Notes under the pieces: generated by a model
What the model was told of the DNA's origin: nothing
What the model saw: the letters and a program-made list of their open reading frames with translations, nothing else
The model's database searches: none
Shown: piece after piece, positions 37,401 to 49,400 of the stretch
How the letters are laid out: each line of letters opens with the position of its first letter
How positions within the stretch are numbered: the first letter of the stretch is position 1
Made by a program: the position numbers and the translations under genes
Assembly: GCA_942159475.1 (NCBI GenBank)
Contig: OW804095.1
Span: forward strand, 89,293,740 to 89,357,739
Direction of reading: 5' to 3'
DNA from: Sthenelais limicola
Taxonomy: Eukaryota; Annelida; Polychaeta; Phyllodocida; Sigalionidae
Length of the DNA stretch: 64,000 bases

Positions 37401-40400
37401 TAGGTATGGTCGTAGGTGTCTAACTCTCGAGTCACCTATTACTAAAAACTCACTCCTTACTTTTCTTGTTCTGAAAATATATAGTAATCAATGTCAGACA
37501 TAACAGACTATAGACCCACTCACTCGCTCAGCTGTTTTGTAAATATACTGTGTTCAATGATAGGTATAACAGACCATAGCCCCACTGGCTTCCTGACCCT
37601 AACTATGTTGTTATTGTTATGCCTCGTTAATGAACTCTTGTTTCAACTCCCCGAGTATGGCTCCGAATAGGTTTCCTTGTATACGATCGGGTTGAAATTT
37701 AGTATCATTCAAGCGAAATCCTGTCCCCCACTTTCTATCCATTGTCATTTCATAAAATATAAAATATAAGTATCTTGTTGGCAATTCATAAGTTTGGTTT
37801 TTAGATCTTGGTGTTGGTGAAACTTATGTTTTACGATACCTTTGAGAATGTCAGCTTCTTGTACTGTCCAGTCACTCGCCGGTACGATCTTGCTCGAAAG
37901 GGATTTGATTTCATATGGATTGTCCTCAAGGGAGATTTGTTTGGCTAGTTTCGTATTCTGGGGTTTTTTATTGCTCATAGCCTTCTCATATTGGAAGGCT
38001 TGTTCTGATGAGCTAAATTGATTTCCTTTGTACCAGAATTGCCTTTGGTAAAAATTCGACAAATACACTTTGTCTCCCTGGAACCCAATTGCATTTTGTG
38101 TGCCGAAAACTTTTCGTATCTTCGGGTTTGCAGCCCTCGGGCAAAAGGTCAAGGTCATTATGATAGTATTTCTCGCCTTTGTAAATGATGTGATTTGCTT
38201 TAATCTTGGGGGAGTCAGTTGTATCGTATTTCTCTAGTAATTTCCCACATTTTCTTACTGTTGCATTTTTTTGCTGCATTTCGATAGGGATATCTGTATT
38301 GATCCAGAGCTTATCATTTTTGCAATGATTTTTGATCGCTGGCGCTTGTTGAAGAATTTGGTCCTTTGTTTGCAAATTCGTGAGCGTTAGCATGATCGGC
38401 TTGCGTTTCTTCTTGTTGAATTTGCCGCGCCTATATATCACGTCAAATGGTGTCTATTTCTGGTATTGCTCGATTAATCAAGTTATATATTTTATCATGC
38501 AGATTTTCGTGTAGTTCTTCTGATACTCCCTCTATGACCAGGTTTAGTTTTCTGCTTCTTTCCTCCAATATTTCAATTTTTTCTTTTGCGCGATTCAGTT
38601 GTATGGTCAACTTTTCGTTCGTTTTGTGTGCATGTGTTACTTGATTTATTGTTTCAATTCGATGGTTTTCCAGCTCTCCGATTCTTGCTAAGGCTCCGGT
38701 CATATCTTGCGCGTCTTCAACCTTTTTTATTTCTGCTCTTAATGTCGTTAATAGTTTAGTATGTCCCGCGTCTCTCAGTGCTAAATCTCTATCAACATCT
38801 TGCAATCTAGTTGACACGTTTTTCTCTACTTGAATCTTTATTGCTTCTGCTAGTGAGGGTTCTTTCCCTATGGCATCACCTAGGGAAGACTCTACTTTCT
38901 CTAGTCTCTCATCATATTCAATTTGTTTTCTCAGGAATTCTTCATTTGATGCTTTGATTTTAGCTTCAATTGAAGCCGTATGTGTTGCCAGTATCTGTTC
39001 ATTATGCGTCTTTAGACCTTCGAATATACCACTGAAGTATAGTTTTATCGAGTCCATAGTGAGCTCTTGTTTCTCTGGTGGTTTCAGACTACTGGCGGCC
39101 ATTTCATTTGATGGAAGCTCGTGTTTTGGTGTTTTCGCCTCAACTGATAATTTAATTGGTGATTTATGGTTAGGATCCTGTGTATTATCTACATTTATTG
39201 TCTCAACTACAGCATTTATTTGTGCTGATCCTATTTCATCCTCATGTGTTTGATCGCCAGTCAGTCCTTTTTCTGAAACGGCACCGTTTCCTTCTTGCCT
39301 TGTCGGACTATTGCTTGTTTGGGTATCTGGACATGCTTTCGTTTGCGAGTCTAACAGACTGGATTTATCTACATTCTCTGACATTATTTCTGGACCTTTG
39401 ATGCACTCTACTAATTGTTTAGACCCTTTTCTGTCTTTGGACTTTGATTTCACTGATATTTGTGTGTCTGTAAGAATTTTCCCACTACGTAGATCTAGCT
39501 GTGTGTGTGTTACCGAGTCATCGGACTCCATTGGGCGATAATAGCTACACTACCGATACGTAAGTTTTGTAATCCTTTCTAAGTACTTCCTTGGTTTTTG
39601 TAATCATTCACTAAATAGTCCAGGGTTTGCACATTAGGTTGATTGAACTGTCCGTATTGTCTGATTTCCCGATATTAGTCTTAATCACACAGATTTTGGG
39701 CGGCTCATTTCCCAGTATCAGCCAACGACCTTAGGGATCTGCGCCATCTTTCAACTCTTTAAAGAGGTGGTACTGCAAAAGTTGGTTCCTGTGGAAACAC
39801 CGACAGAGGAAATGATGGAAATATCTTCCACAGATAAGCTGCTACGACCAGTTTCAAAACCATTGCCGTCAGTTGCCTTGTTTCCTAAAGCCAAGGGAAT
39901 GCAATATGACCCAAACACTTCAGGAGAAACATCACATAGGTGGTTTCCTGAGTCGAGACGAGTAGGTCAATTGATATAAGGGATATGGAATAATAATTTT
40001 TGTGAGGTCTATGAGTTTAGAATAGCGCAGTTGATACAGGAGGTCGATTTGAGTTGAGTTTTATTTGGGATTACAATTACAGTTTTTATCTGGTATGCAC
40101 ACCCACACCCACGCATGATTGCACCTCACCTGAAGGTAGTATGTGAATTTTGTTCGATTTATTATGTCGAAATGTTTTGAATGTTCTCTGTGAAATTGAT
40201 TGAACTATTTTTTTTATACAGGTTTCGGAGCTAAGAGCAAAAGTCAGTAGCCCTCTAGCTGAACAATGTAATCGGTGATTGAGACTTTGGAGTATAATTA
40301 TCGATTTCGTGTTTGACGGTTGTGGTGATTCAGGTATAGATATCAAGCATGTTTAAATATGGACACCCCAGGTCTAATTTATCAAGAGTATACCTCGTAC

Positions 40401-43400
40401 TGGTTTTAAAATTTTCGACTTCATGTTTGACAAAATTTAATATGTTTGTAAATGTTTCAGGGTTTCGCCCCGTGATGAAAAACGATCCATAAGAAGTTTT
40501 TTTTTGTATCACTAACGATATATCATGCAAATCATTTGTGAGGTCCATGATTATAAGTTATCTAATTATTTTATATTTGCGCTATTACAGCATTTTAGGT
40601 CGTTTACCTTTCTAAGCCAAACAAGGGAGAAAGAAACGGGCTACCCCTAAAGTTTAATTGTTCAAGAGTGTAACGTATGGTGTAGGATATGAAGAGACTC
40701 CAATTTACGGTTGACATAATGAGTGAGTTACGCAGCAGAATAGTATTTACTCATTTAACTTAAAAGGTTTTCTTGGCTCCAGGTGTACCCAATTATTGAC
40801 TTTTCATTGTTATGTTGGAGCAACTTTCTGTTGGTTCAAGTTAAGAGCTGGGCAGTAGGGAATGTTTTGTTTTAGGGCTTACCAGCCGACATAATGTCTG
40901 GGAATTCTATGGACTGTCTGGGAGGTTTCTATTGTTCTTCTACTTAAAATGTGCGGGGCTGCCCTAGGGCTATATCCATATTTGGTACAAGTACCAGGAT
41001 GAGATTTATACTTTCCTTTGTCTGTATTGCTTCCTGTATTATGTTATGATGTATGCTGGGATATGATTATTGCATGATGGGATAGGGTTACTCCATGTAT
41101 AAAAAGAGCCAAGCATCCTATCCTCATCAGTCATTGCTTACTTAACTTCGGAATACACTACCTATACTATAAGCTATTGACTTGAACTGACTTGACTTCA
41201 CTTATTTCCGGGATAGCCTAAACAGGGCTGAATGCTGATATATTCAAGATACTTCGAATAGTTTACTAAGTTTAAGAAGACTTATTTTATTACATTACAT
41301 TCTATATTAATACAAAAGTACAAATACTGTTGGTTTATTTTAATAAACCATGTAAAAGATGTCTGATTGTTTGTGAATTCTACTGAATAAAAAGTATTCC
41401 CAAAGAAATCCAATATGAAATATGATATACTTTAGACAAATTATATGATATTCTGGGATGAAAATAGCAAAAGGTAGGGTTGTAATGTCTTTGATTAAGC
41501 TACAACTGACACAGATATACAATTTGAACAGATTTTGTCTTACCATCATCAATATTTACAAGTTTTCTAGTAATTTGTATTGAAACATTTTCACTGAATT
41601 TTTAACGTCTCAGTTTTGATCAACTATTCTACTGTGAAAATATACAGGACAATAAAAAAGGAAGAGCGTTTACCTAGTCACCACTGACTTTGAAAACTAA
41701 GGGATATTTACTAATATGGTAAATTGGTAATATATTGAAATCAGTCTCTTTCATTTTCCATTTAGTCCATGGCAAAATTGTTAGGCCCATAAACACTATC
41801 TATTCAGGCATAGCAGATATCTTTTTATTTTTCCTATACAGGTATAGTAAATGTATTTATAATATCAGAGCTTACAACCATTTTTAGCTCTTAAATTATA
41901 AGTAACATACCAAGTATTACTAACAAAATCGGGAGTAAAGTGTAGAAAACCACATTTTAAAAAGTGTCCATGCTATGACAACTATGACCTATAGCAAGGA
42001 GACTGCACTGACCTATATACACACACAATATGCAAATCGCCTCGTTCTGGTGTAGGGGCACTGATAGGGGATTGTTTTCAGGCACCGATGGGGACCCTGG
42101 ATGGGGGTGTTCAATTTCAACCCATTTCGAACCCATTTATAGATTAGATTAGATTAGATTAGAACACTTTTATTTAGCATCTAAAGATGCCGTTAGTGAA
42201 GGGGAGATCTCTCCGGCATGCGGGAGGTTTTCCGCCCCTTCTGGTTTTAAAATCTTCTGTTGTAGAGTAACAATATCCCTTCTATCATAGACCGAAGACG
42301 ATTCTCTACAATGAGTACAGTTGGTAATTGGTATTTTGTTTTACAATATGACACAATATTATTAATAATTAGTAACAGTAGTTCCACGTTATCTCTGGTG
42401 ACCTATTTGATTTTGCTTATAGCTCATAATTCACAGTATCAGGGAATGATTTTATATAAAGAAATCGTCATTCCATATATACGATGCTCTGGCTTGCATT
42501 TTGAATGCCTTACCATCGATTTGAAGGTGGGCCAGCGTTGGTAGCTTATTCCAGGAATAAGGGATTCGGTTTATGATTGATCTTCTAATTTGCTCAGTTT
42601 TTGGTGTACTGTGCTTTAACAGTTTCCTACCTAGTTCAAAATTTCTTGTATTTATATCTCTTAAATCCATATTATCTGGGTTTTGTGCCAAACGGTGACC
42701 TGCCTATAACAAGTGGAGTCTACGGCGAGTCTCAGTGAGTCTAGGTCCTTTTGGAGGTGCTGTGTTACTTCGGCGGTGGTGCTGCCGGTAGCATATAATA
42801 TAGTGTCGTCAGCGAACATTTGTATGTTTGACGTTGTTATATAACTCGGTAGATCGTTAATATATAAATTATATAGCACAGGACCCAGTGTGGTACCCTG
42901 GGGTACGCCACAGGTTACATCAGTTGGTTTGGAAAGGAGCTTATTTACTGAAACTTGCTGGGTACGGTTTGATAGATAGTTATTGAACCATGCCAATTCC
43001 CTTCCCTCCACGCCATATTTCTCAAGTTTAGATATCAGCAATCGATGATTTACCATATCAAAGGCCTTCTTAGATCGAGATAGGCAGCACATACGACTCG
43101 GCCTTCATTCAAGGCTTGGTATACATTAGATAAATAATTCACAAGTGCATCTTGAGTTGATCTGCCAGATCTAAACCTGTATTGGAAATTGTACAATAAG
43201 TTAAAATCTTCTAGATAGGGTGTTAGTTGGCTATGCATCACCTTTTCAAGTATCTTAGCAGGCAATTGTATTGTTGATATGGGCCTTTAGTTCCCCGGGT
43301 CAGTGCTGAAGATCGGCATAACTATCATATTTATAACCCTGATATCTTCCAAAAGTGTTAATGAAACATAGCGGAATGGCTCAGCACCATTTTTGGCAAT

Positions 43401-46400
43401 GTGCATGTGAAATATAATGGAGATCTGGCCAGCGGTTTCAAAGAAGATAGGGATTTAAGGCTCCAGACACTATTTTATTAATATTTAGATTACCAGGAAT
43501 AAAGTGTTCACTTACTGAATTTTGACATAACTCTTGGTAGGTGCCTTCGTGTCCATTCTTTTTAGCCCAGTCAGGAATGTATTCCGGATCAGGCACTACA
43601 ACTGCAACGGTGAAAGTCTGGGAAAAAACAGAAATGACAGAATTACACATTTGCTATATATACTGCATTGTCATTCTTTCACAGATTTGGAATGCCTGCC
43701 TTCCATTCAACTCTATAATTTGTGTGATTGTAGATGCTTATACTTACAGTGACATTGTGTGATACTGAATCATGTTTCCTTATTAGAAATGTTTTGCTCT
43801 GATTTCATAATCCGTACGACTAGAGATATCCCATACAGAAATGAAAAGTTAATAGACCAGTAATGACAGATCAATGACAGACCAATAGCCCACTTTTTTT
43901 TGGTATTGATCCCAATCCCAATTTACATCAGCTGGTCCATTGCCGTTCAATTGAACATAAACTTATGCCAATGTCTGCCATTGCCGTTCCATTGAACATA
44001 AACTTATTCCAAAGTCTACCATTGCCGTTCCATTGAACATAAGACTTCATTGAAAAACTTATTCCAAAGTCTGCCATTGCCGGTTTATTGAACATTACAC
44101 AGAGACTGATGACATCACAGAAGTGTGTGCACACACATCTTTGGAGCCAAGTTCAACTGTCATTCAGTAAGCAACTTGATGAACTTGGATTACATTGTAT
44201 TGTGCTGAAGATCTGAGACTGCTCAAGTTAGCAATGGTTTACATATGTACAGTGACACATGTAAAGTTACATCCAGGTTGGCTGGTCCTTTGGATATCAT
44301 ATTGAAGCTGATTTGAATTCAGTAATTCAGGGAACTAGCTACAGCTGTAGATATATGGCTACTAGATGGCCTAGACATATCTCTCAACAGTATACTGCAT
44401 ATATTTCATTAAGTAGATCCATATACTTCATGAACCACATAAGGTTGGATCGGACAGGTTTAGATATGGTTATGTCGCTGCCAGCCACTGCCCTGAGCAC
44501 TGCTTGCATAAATATGCGTGCAGGTTGGATGATTTTTGCGACATGTGCAATCTTGCCTATGACCTGCTGCATGTTGTTGGTGCTGATTGAGTGTTTAGTC
44601 AGTAAGTGAGCCAAGCAGGAAGTAGTTTCTGCCAGTTTGTCTTCGGGAATGGACAGCAAGTTACAGTCAGTGTCAATGTATATGCCTAACCAGCGAACCT
44701 TGTGTCCAGGGCCTTGTATTTTCTTTGTTGCGACCTGTAAACCAAGGAGGCTGAAGAGGGAGATTATTTCATTTGGGTTGCGACCACTTTCACATTTTTT
44801 CCGATTATAAGGAGATCGTTGAGGTACATTTTTTATGTTATACCTATTTTTCCAATGCTCTTACTAGGAATTTGGTGCTAGATTGCATTATGTATGATGA
44901 GATTCTGGCCCCAAATGGAAGAACATGGTTGGTATAATACCTGCCGTTGACTTTTATGGCTGTAAGTGGCCAGTCTAGTGGACAGAGAGGGAAATGCTCT
45001 GGACAAATCAATGACACACATGGCCGACGTGTCTTACATTTGGCGTATAATCTCTGCTTTTCCCATCACTGTAGGCAAGTTATGATATGCCGGGGTGTTG
45101 TTTTTGATTTTGTATATGTGGGCGTTAACTCTGCCATCAGGGTAGGAGTAGTCGACTATGATTCTCCGTTGCTGCTTGTCACTCTTAGGGCGTGTGACCC
45201 AGGGAGTGAAGGGGTGCTTTTCATATGGGCCTGACAAGGCCTGGTGGTGTGATTCTTCCTCCACATATAGTCGCACATGTTTCATGTGTTGTCTTGCTGA
45301 TGGGTGATTGGTCACCTCTTGAGCGTGATAGTGAGGCCCGCCAGTATATTGCAATGGAAAGCCATAGTTAAGGACTTGTAGTATCATATCATTATTTCTA
45401 TGTCCCCTTGCGACCTCTTTCCAATGTGTGACATCAAGGATTGACAGGACTTTTATTCATGCTTGCTTTAAATTTAAGTTCTTAATTTGTTGTGACCCTC
45501 TATTTGTAATTTGCTTACCTGTCGCTTCCCTCATGTATTTGACACAGATCCAGTTCATCGGCTTGTATCTCAGAGGTCACATTTTTGTTTGGTTTCTAGA
45601 TGTGGGTAGTCAATGTTTTTCATAAACTCGGGCATTGATTGCAGATTTGCACAAGGCCCTGGCATGACTTCAGTCTCTGTGGGTCCATTGAGTGTCTGCA
45701 ATACATTTTTAGCAGAGTTATTAGTTACATCATTATCACCGATACAGGGCATACTACTCCTGCTCACTATTGTACAGTAATTTGTTTGAGTTTGAATCGT
45801 ATTATTAAGAACTAAAGCCACAAGTTTATCTAAGCTAGCCGCAATACCTTTGTCTTGACTCCGGTGGCCGCCATAACAGTTCTCGTCTCTCTGGTCCCGG
45901 CCCTTGCGAGATATTGGATGCGAGGTGGCTGCCATATTGCTTTGACCACCTGCGCTAGTATGGGTGCCGCCATCTTGGAGTAGACGGGGCACATTGTTTA
46001 TATTTGTATTGTATAGGCTTTCAATAGAGTGATTACTAGGGCTAGCGGTTTTTGTGACAATAGAACTTAGATTCAACTCACCGTTTTCTGCACTTGAGGA
46101 GCAGGGGTTTACTGGTTTTTTGTCTGAGCGTTTTGATGAGGTTTCTTTCCTTGATATGCAGGCTTACGGTAACCACCATTGCCTTCTGCAGGCTAGCTTG
46201 TGCAGTGCGTTTATTTTGACAGTCTATCACTGGGTGGGCATTTTCCCTGGCTTTCATGGCATAGTAACAGTAGCCGCATATGTGGAGATATCTCACTAAT
46301 CTATGGCAATGACTCCTCCTCCTCCTCCTTCTCCTCCTCGGAGGTGTTGCCCGGCTGGTGTGTGCTGTATGTGTTGACGGGGTGACGGCGATGGAGGTCG

Positions 46401-49400
46401 GGTGATTCATCGTTGTCACACTTGCACCTTCTTTGCCTCTTTGGTGTCTCATAATGTCTGTGATGGGATTTGTAGTAGGGTTTTTCCCTTTAATAGCATC
46501 TAATATATACTGTGGAATCGTCCGAGTCGTCCGAATATTCCGTTTCTGAGCATGATTGTTCATATTTATGTCTCTGGTTTGTGCATCGGGAGTTACCCGA
46601 CCAGTTGCGACTTTGGCCATGACAGGCAATTAAGGCTTGGCTAGCTGCCACCCCTTAATTTTGGCTGGGCCTGTCCACTCTTGGCCTGGGTCGCTAACAT
46701 AACCGTTTGACAAAGTTGCGTAATCATGGTAGACATAAGTTCCATAGGGTTTGGTGTGGCTGTAAGCTGAGACTTCCTTTGCTTCTTATTAAGCAGTTCA
46801 AAGCTCCTTCTTCTTCCCAATGCTAATGTTCGTGCAAATCAATGTACATCTGGCTACATTCGGTGTATTAAGAGAAACTTCGGTCTCGTCAATTTCAGAG
46901 TCGCCTTGTTCACTGGTCGCCATTTTGCGATTAATGGCCACAGCATCTGCCCCCCCTAGCTTCCCCTCCCCTCCCCCAACACTTTCCCTCTAAAATAATC
47001 CTGTGCAAAACTATACAGCTACCGTATAATGCTATCGCATCAGCTTGGCGATAGTATAATTATACAAATTATCTAAGTGAACACAATCAATGAAGCAGCG
47101 TTAATCTGTTAGTGTTGGGAATTTTCTCAAATTCTTCACAGCACCTAAAGATTGTATCCATTCAAAATTGTTAGTAGACGATAGTAACAGATAACGTGCA
47201 GATAACCTTTACATATATACTCACTTCCAGACTGTTACCGTCAACAAAGGCCTGCGCAACAAGGGGACATCTTTGATAAATGCCTTCAATCTTCTCCGGC
47301 GCAATGTATTCTCCCTGAAGATAGATATATACCATCACAAATATATATATATACTAGCAAAGTACCCGTCCTCCGGACGGTCACCCTCTTTCCCCACACT
47401 TCCCCCTCTCCCTCTTTTCCCTCTTCTTCACACTCCCACTCCTCTGCATGTATAGGACATTCACCCCTCTCCCCATACTTCTCCCTCTCCCTCTTTTCCC
47501 TAGGCCTCCACCTCTTCTCTGACTTTCATACCTATTTTTCTCTCCCAACCTTATCTCTTATTTCCCAACCCCCGCATTCTCATGCTCCCCTTCCTCCCTT
47601 TTTTTCCCTTCCCTCCCTCCCTTCCCCTCCATCCTCCCCCTTCTCTTTCGCCCCCTCATTTTTCCCTCCCCCTCCCCTCACCTGAGATACAGTCTGTCAA
47701 GGTCCTAATAATCACCAAACCCATTCTGTGCATTAATTGTTTTTGTATCTTTTTTTTAATATTATAATTCTCATAGATTCATCTACTGAAAAGTCTACTA
47801 CTACTGTTCTACACATTCGAATATACATATAATTGTAAATATCTTTATCTATTCTAAAGCCTGGGTAAATTGAAATTCCGAGACTTTCAAGGAATTCAAG
47901 GTCCTGTAATACTAAGGTGCTAACTATACCTGGAAATCCTTATCTGATTTTTTAAATCTGTAAGATTTTGGTTAGGTCCCCCTGGATGTAGGTTGTGGGA
48001 AATGACGTAGTATCTCACAGGGACTTTCCCAGGCTATAAATAGATGGTGGTTATCCCGATTTAAAAAAGGCTTCAAAATCACATTTCCACCCCAAATACC
48101 TTCACAAACCACATACAACGACATCCAGAGAGGGGGGAGAGACCTCTAAAGATGAGTAAAGTGGTTTGTAAAGCAACAAATTCCGAGAACATTCTGGACA
48201 AAGAAAACCTTCTTTCTACCATTTCTTTTCTACCTCCTTTCCTAGAAATCGCTCTAGCTTTATATTATATGGATGACCCATTCTCACGAAAATGGTGCAG
48301 CCCATACTAAAAGGGTAAAAATTATATTTTGTTTGATCAATCTGAGATTTGATAGGTATGAAGGTAATATATAGGCGGTAATATATCTGAATTTGCCATT
48401 AAATTAGACCATTAGTTTTTGTACAGGAGGTTATCAAAGATTGGTTTAGAGAATTTGGTGAAAAAACATCGCACACCCCTATATTTCTTAGTAAAGATCA
48501 TTTCTCTTATTTAATTTGTATATCATCAATTATTTCTATCACCATTCCGTAACTAAATGTTTTCCTGATGTAATAGCCAAAAAAGGTTTTTCTCTCTTGT
48601 ATAAAAACTTTTCAAATTGGGGACAACAAAAAAAGTCAGAAACTGGATTCCCATATTAACCAGATGAAGCATCCTATCATTGACTGTATTTTTATTTTTT
48701 ATTCTCAAATCATTCTAGTTTTTCTTTTATGATATCATCAAATATCAGCTTGAACCCCTGAGTATAAATAGTTAGCAAGATTTTTGGTGAAATATTCACA
48801 TTTGAGGCTTCATATTTGGGCGACGTTTTTTCTGAGTGAAAAAACGTCGCCCAATCTATGTCAAATTTAGTCAATTATAAATAGCTTGATTGTTATTTTT
48901 GATGTTTTTAATACATAACTCACACCAGTTAAGACCACTTTATCATTATTTATTGAAAAAATGTCATTCATGACAATATCCACTCAAGGATGGGCATGTT
49001 TTCACACAGAAGTGTCATGTATGATGTGTCACAGGAAAATGAGTCACAAGTCAGAAAGGGATGTTATTAAAAATGATTAAATCATCGGAAATCTTTGTTG
49101 GAATATTCTCATTTTTGGGGTGCCATGCGTTAATGATCATAGCAATATCTGTACCAAATTTCAGGACAGTGTATTGAATATATCCTGGATATATCCTTGC
49201 ATTCTTGTCAAAGAATGGTGACAAGAATATCTTGGGTCCACTGATGTCCATACCTCTTCCATGCAATGTATTATAATCAATCCTCTACATAAGACATATT
49301 GATCAATCTTTTTTATTTTGTTATAGGAAGCTATCTAAGGACCTGTTCTTTAAAACTGAGAAGAAATCTAACATTAAAATCAAATTATTTCTTGAGTACA

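Larger units (their letters stand above)
32815..39560 (-). mobile_element. Near full-length LINE with NADAR and SGNH domains in its first ORF
   Basis: The minus-strand order, 5' to 3', is coiled coil (39531-38443), RRM/basic domain (about 38560-38013), NADAR (about 38160-37625), SGNH hydrolase (37475-36850), AP endonuclease (about 35975-35200), reverse transcriptase (35162-33134), a 3' UTR containing CTCCGGCATTTGGGAGG, and a terminal ATCTTAA tandem tail (32816-32840). It lies in an ACSL intron, sense to the gene. About seven frameshifts and at least one in-frame stop inactivate it. The reverse transcriptase resembles CR1/L2-group elements, and the microsatellite tail rather than poly(A) supports that. 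Confidence 0.88.
44384..46629 (-). mobile_element. DIRS-like retrotransposon remnant
   Basis: Minus strand, in order: Gag-like ORF (46629-46078), a second Gag-like stretch (46076-45570), then reverse transcriptase (about 45490-44384). RNase H, methyltransferase and tyrosine recombinase parts are not seen, and neither are terminal repeats. It sits in an ACSL intron, sense to the gene. Confidence 0.7.

Noticed and set aside
37625..38158. Bacterial contamination or a host NADAR gene
   Set aside because: It lies in line with LINE domains on the same strand within a eukaryotic intron, has matching decay, and has no separate promoter or terminator.
38870..39541. Plus-strand ORFs of 73-127 codons
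   Set aside because: Antisense shadows of the LINE coiled-coil ORF.
42140..42162. Telomere-like (TTAGATT)-type repeat
   Set aside because: The unit is AGATT, and it lies exactly at a LINE 3' end, so it is the element's tail.
44313..44609. 98-codon plus-strand ORF
   Set aside because: Antisense to the DIRS-like reverse transcriptase.
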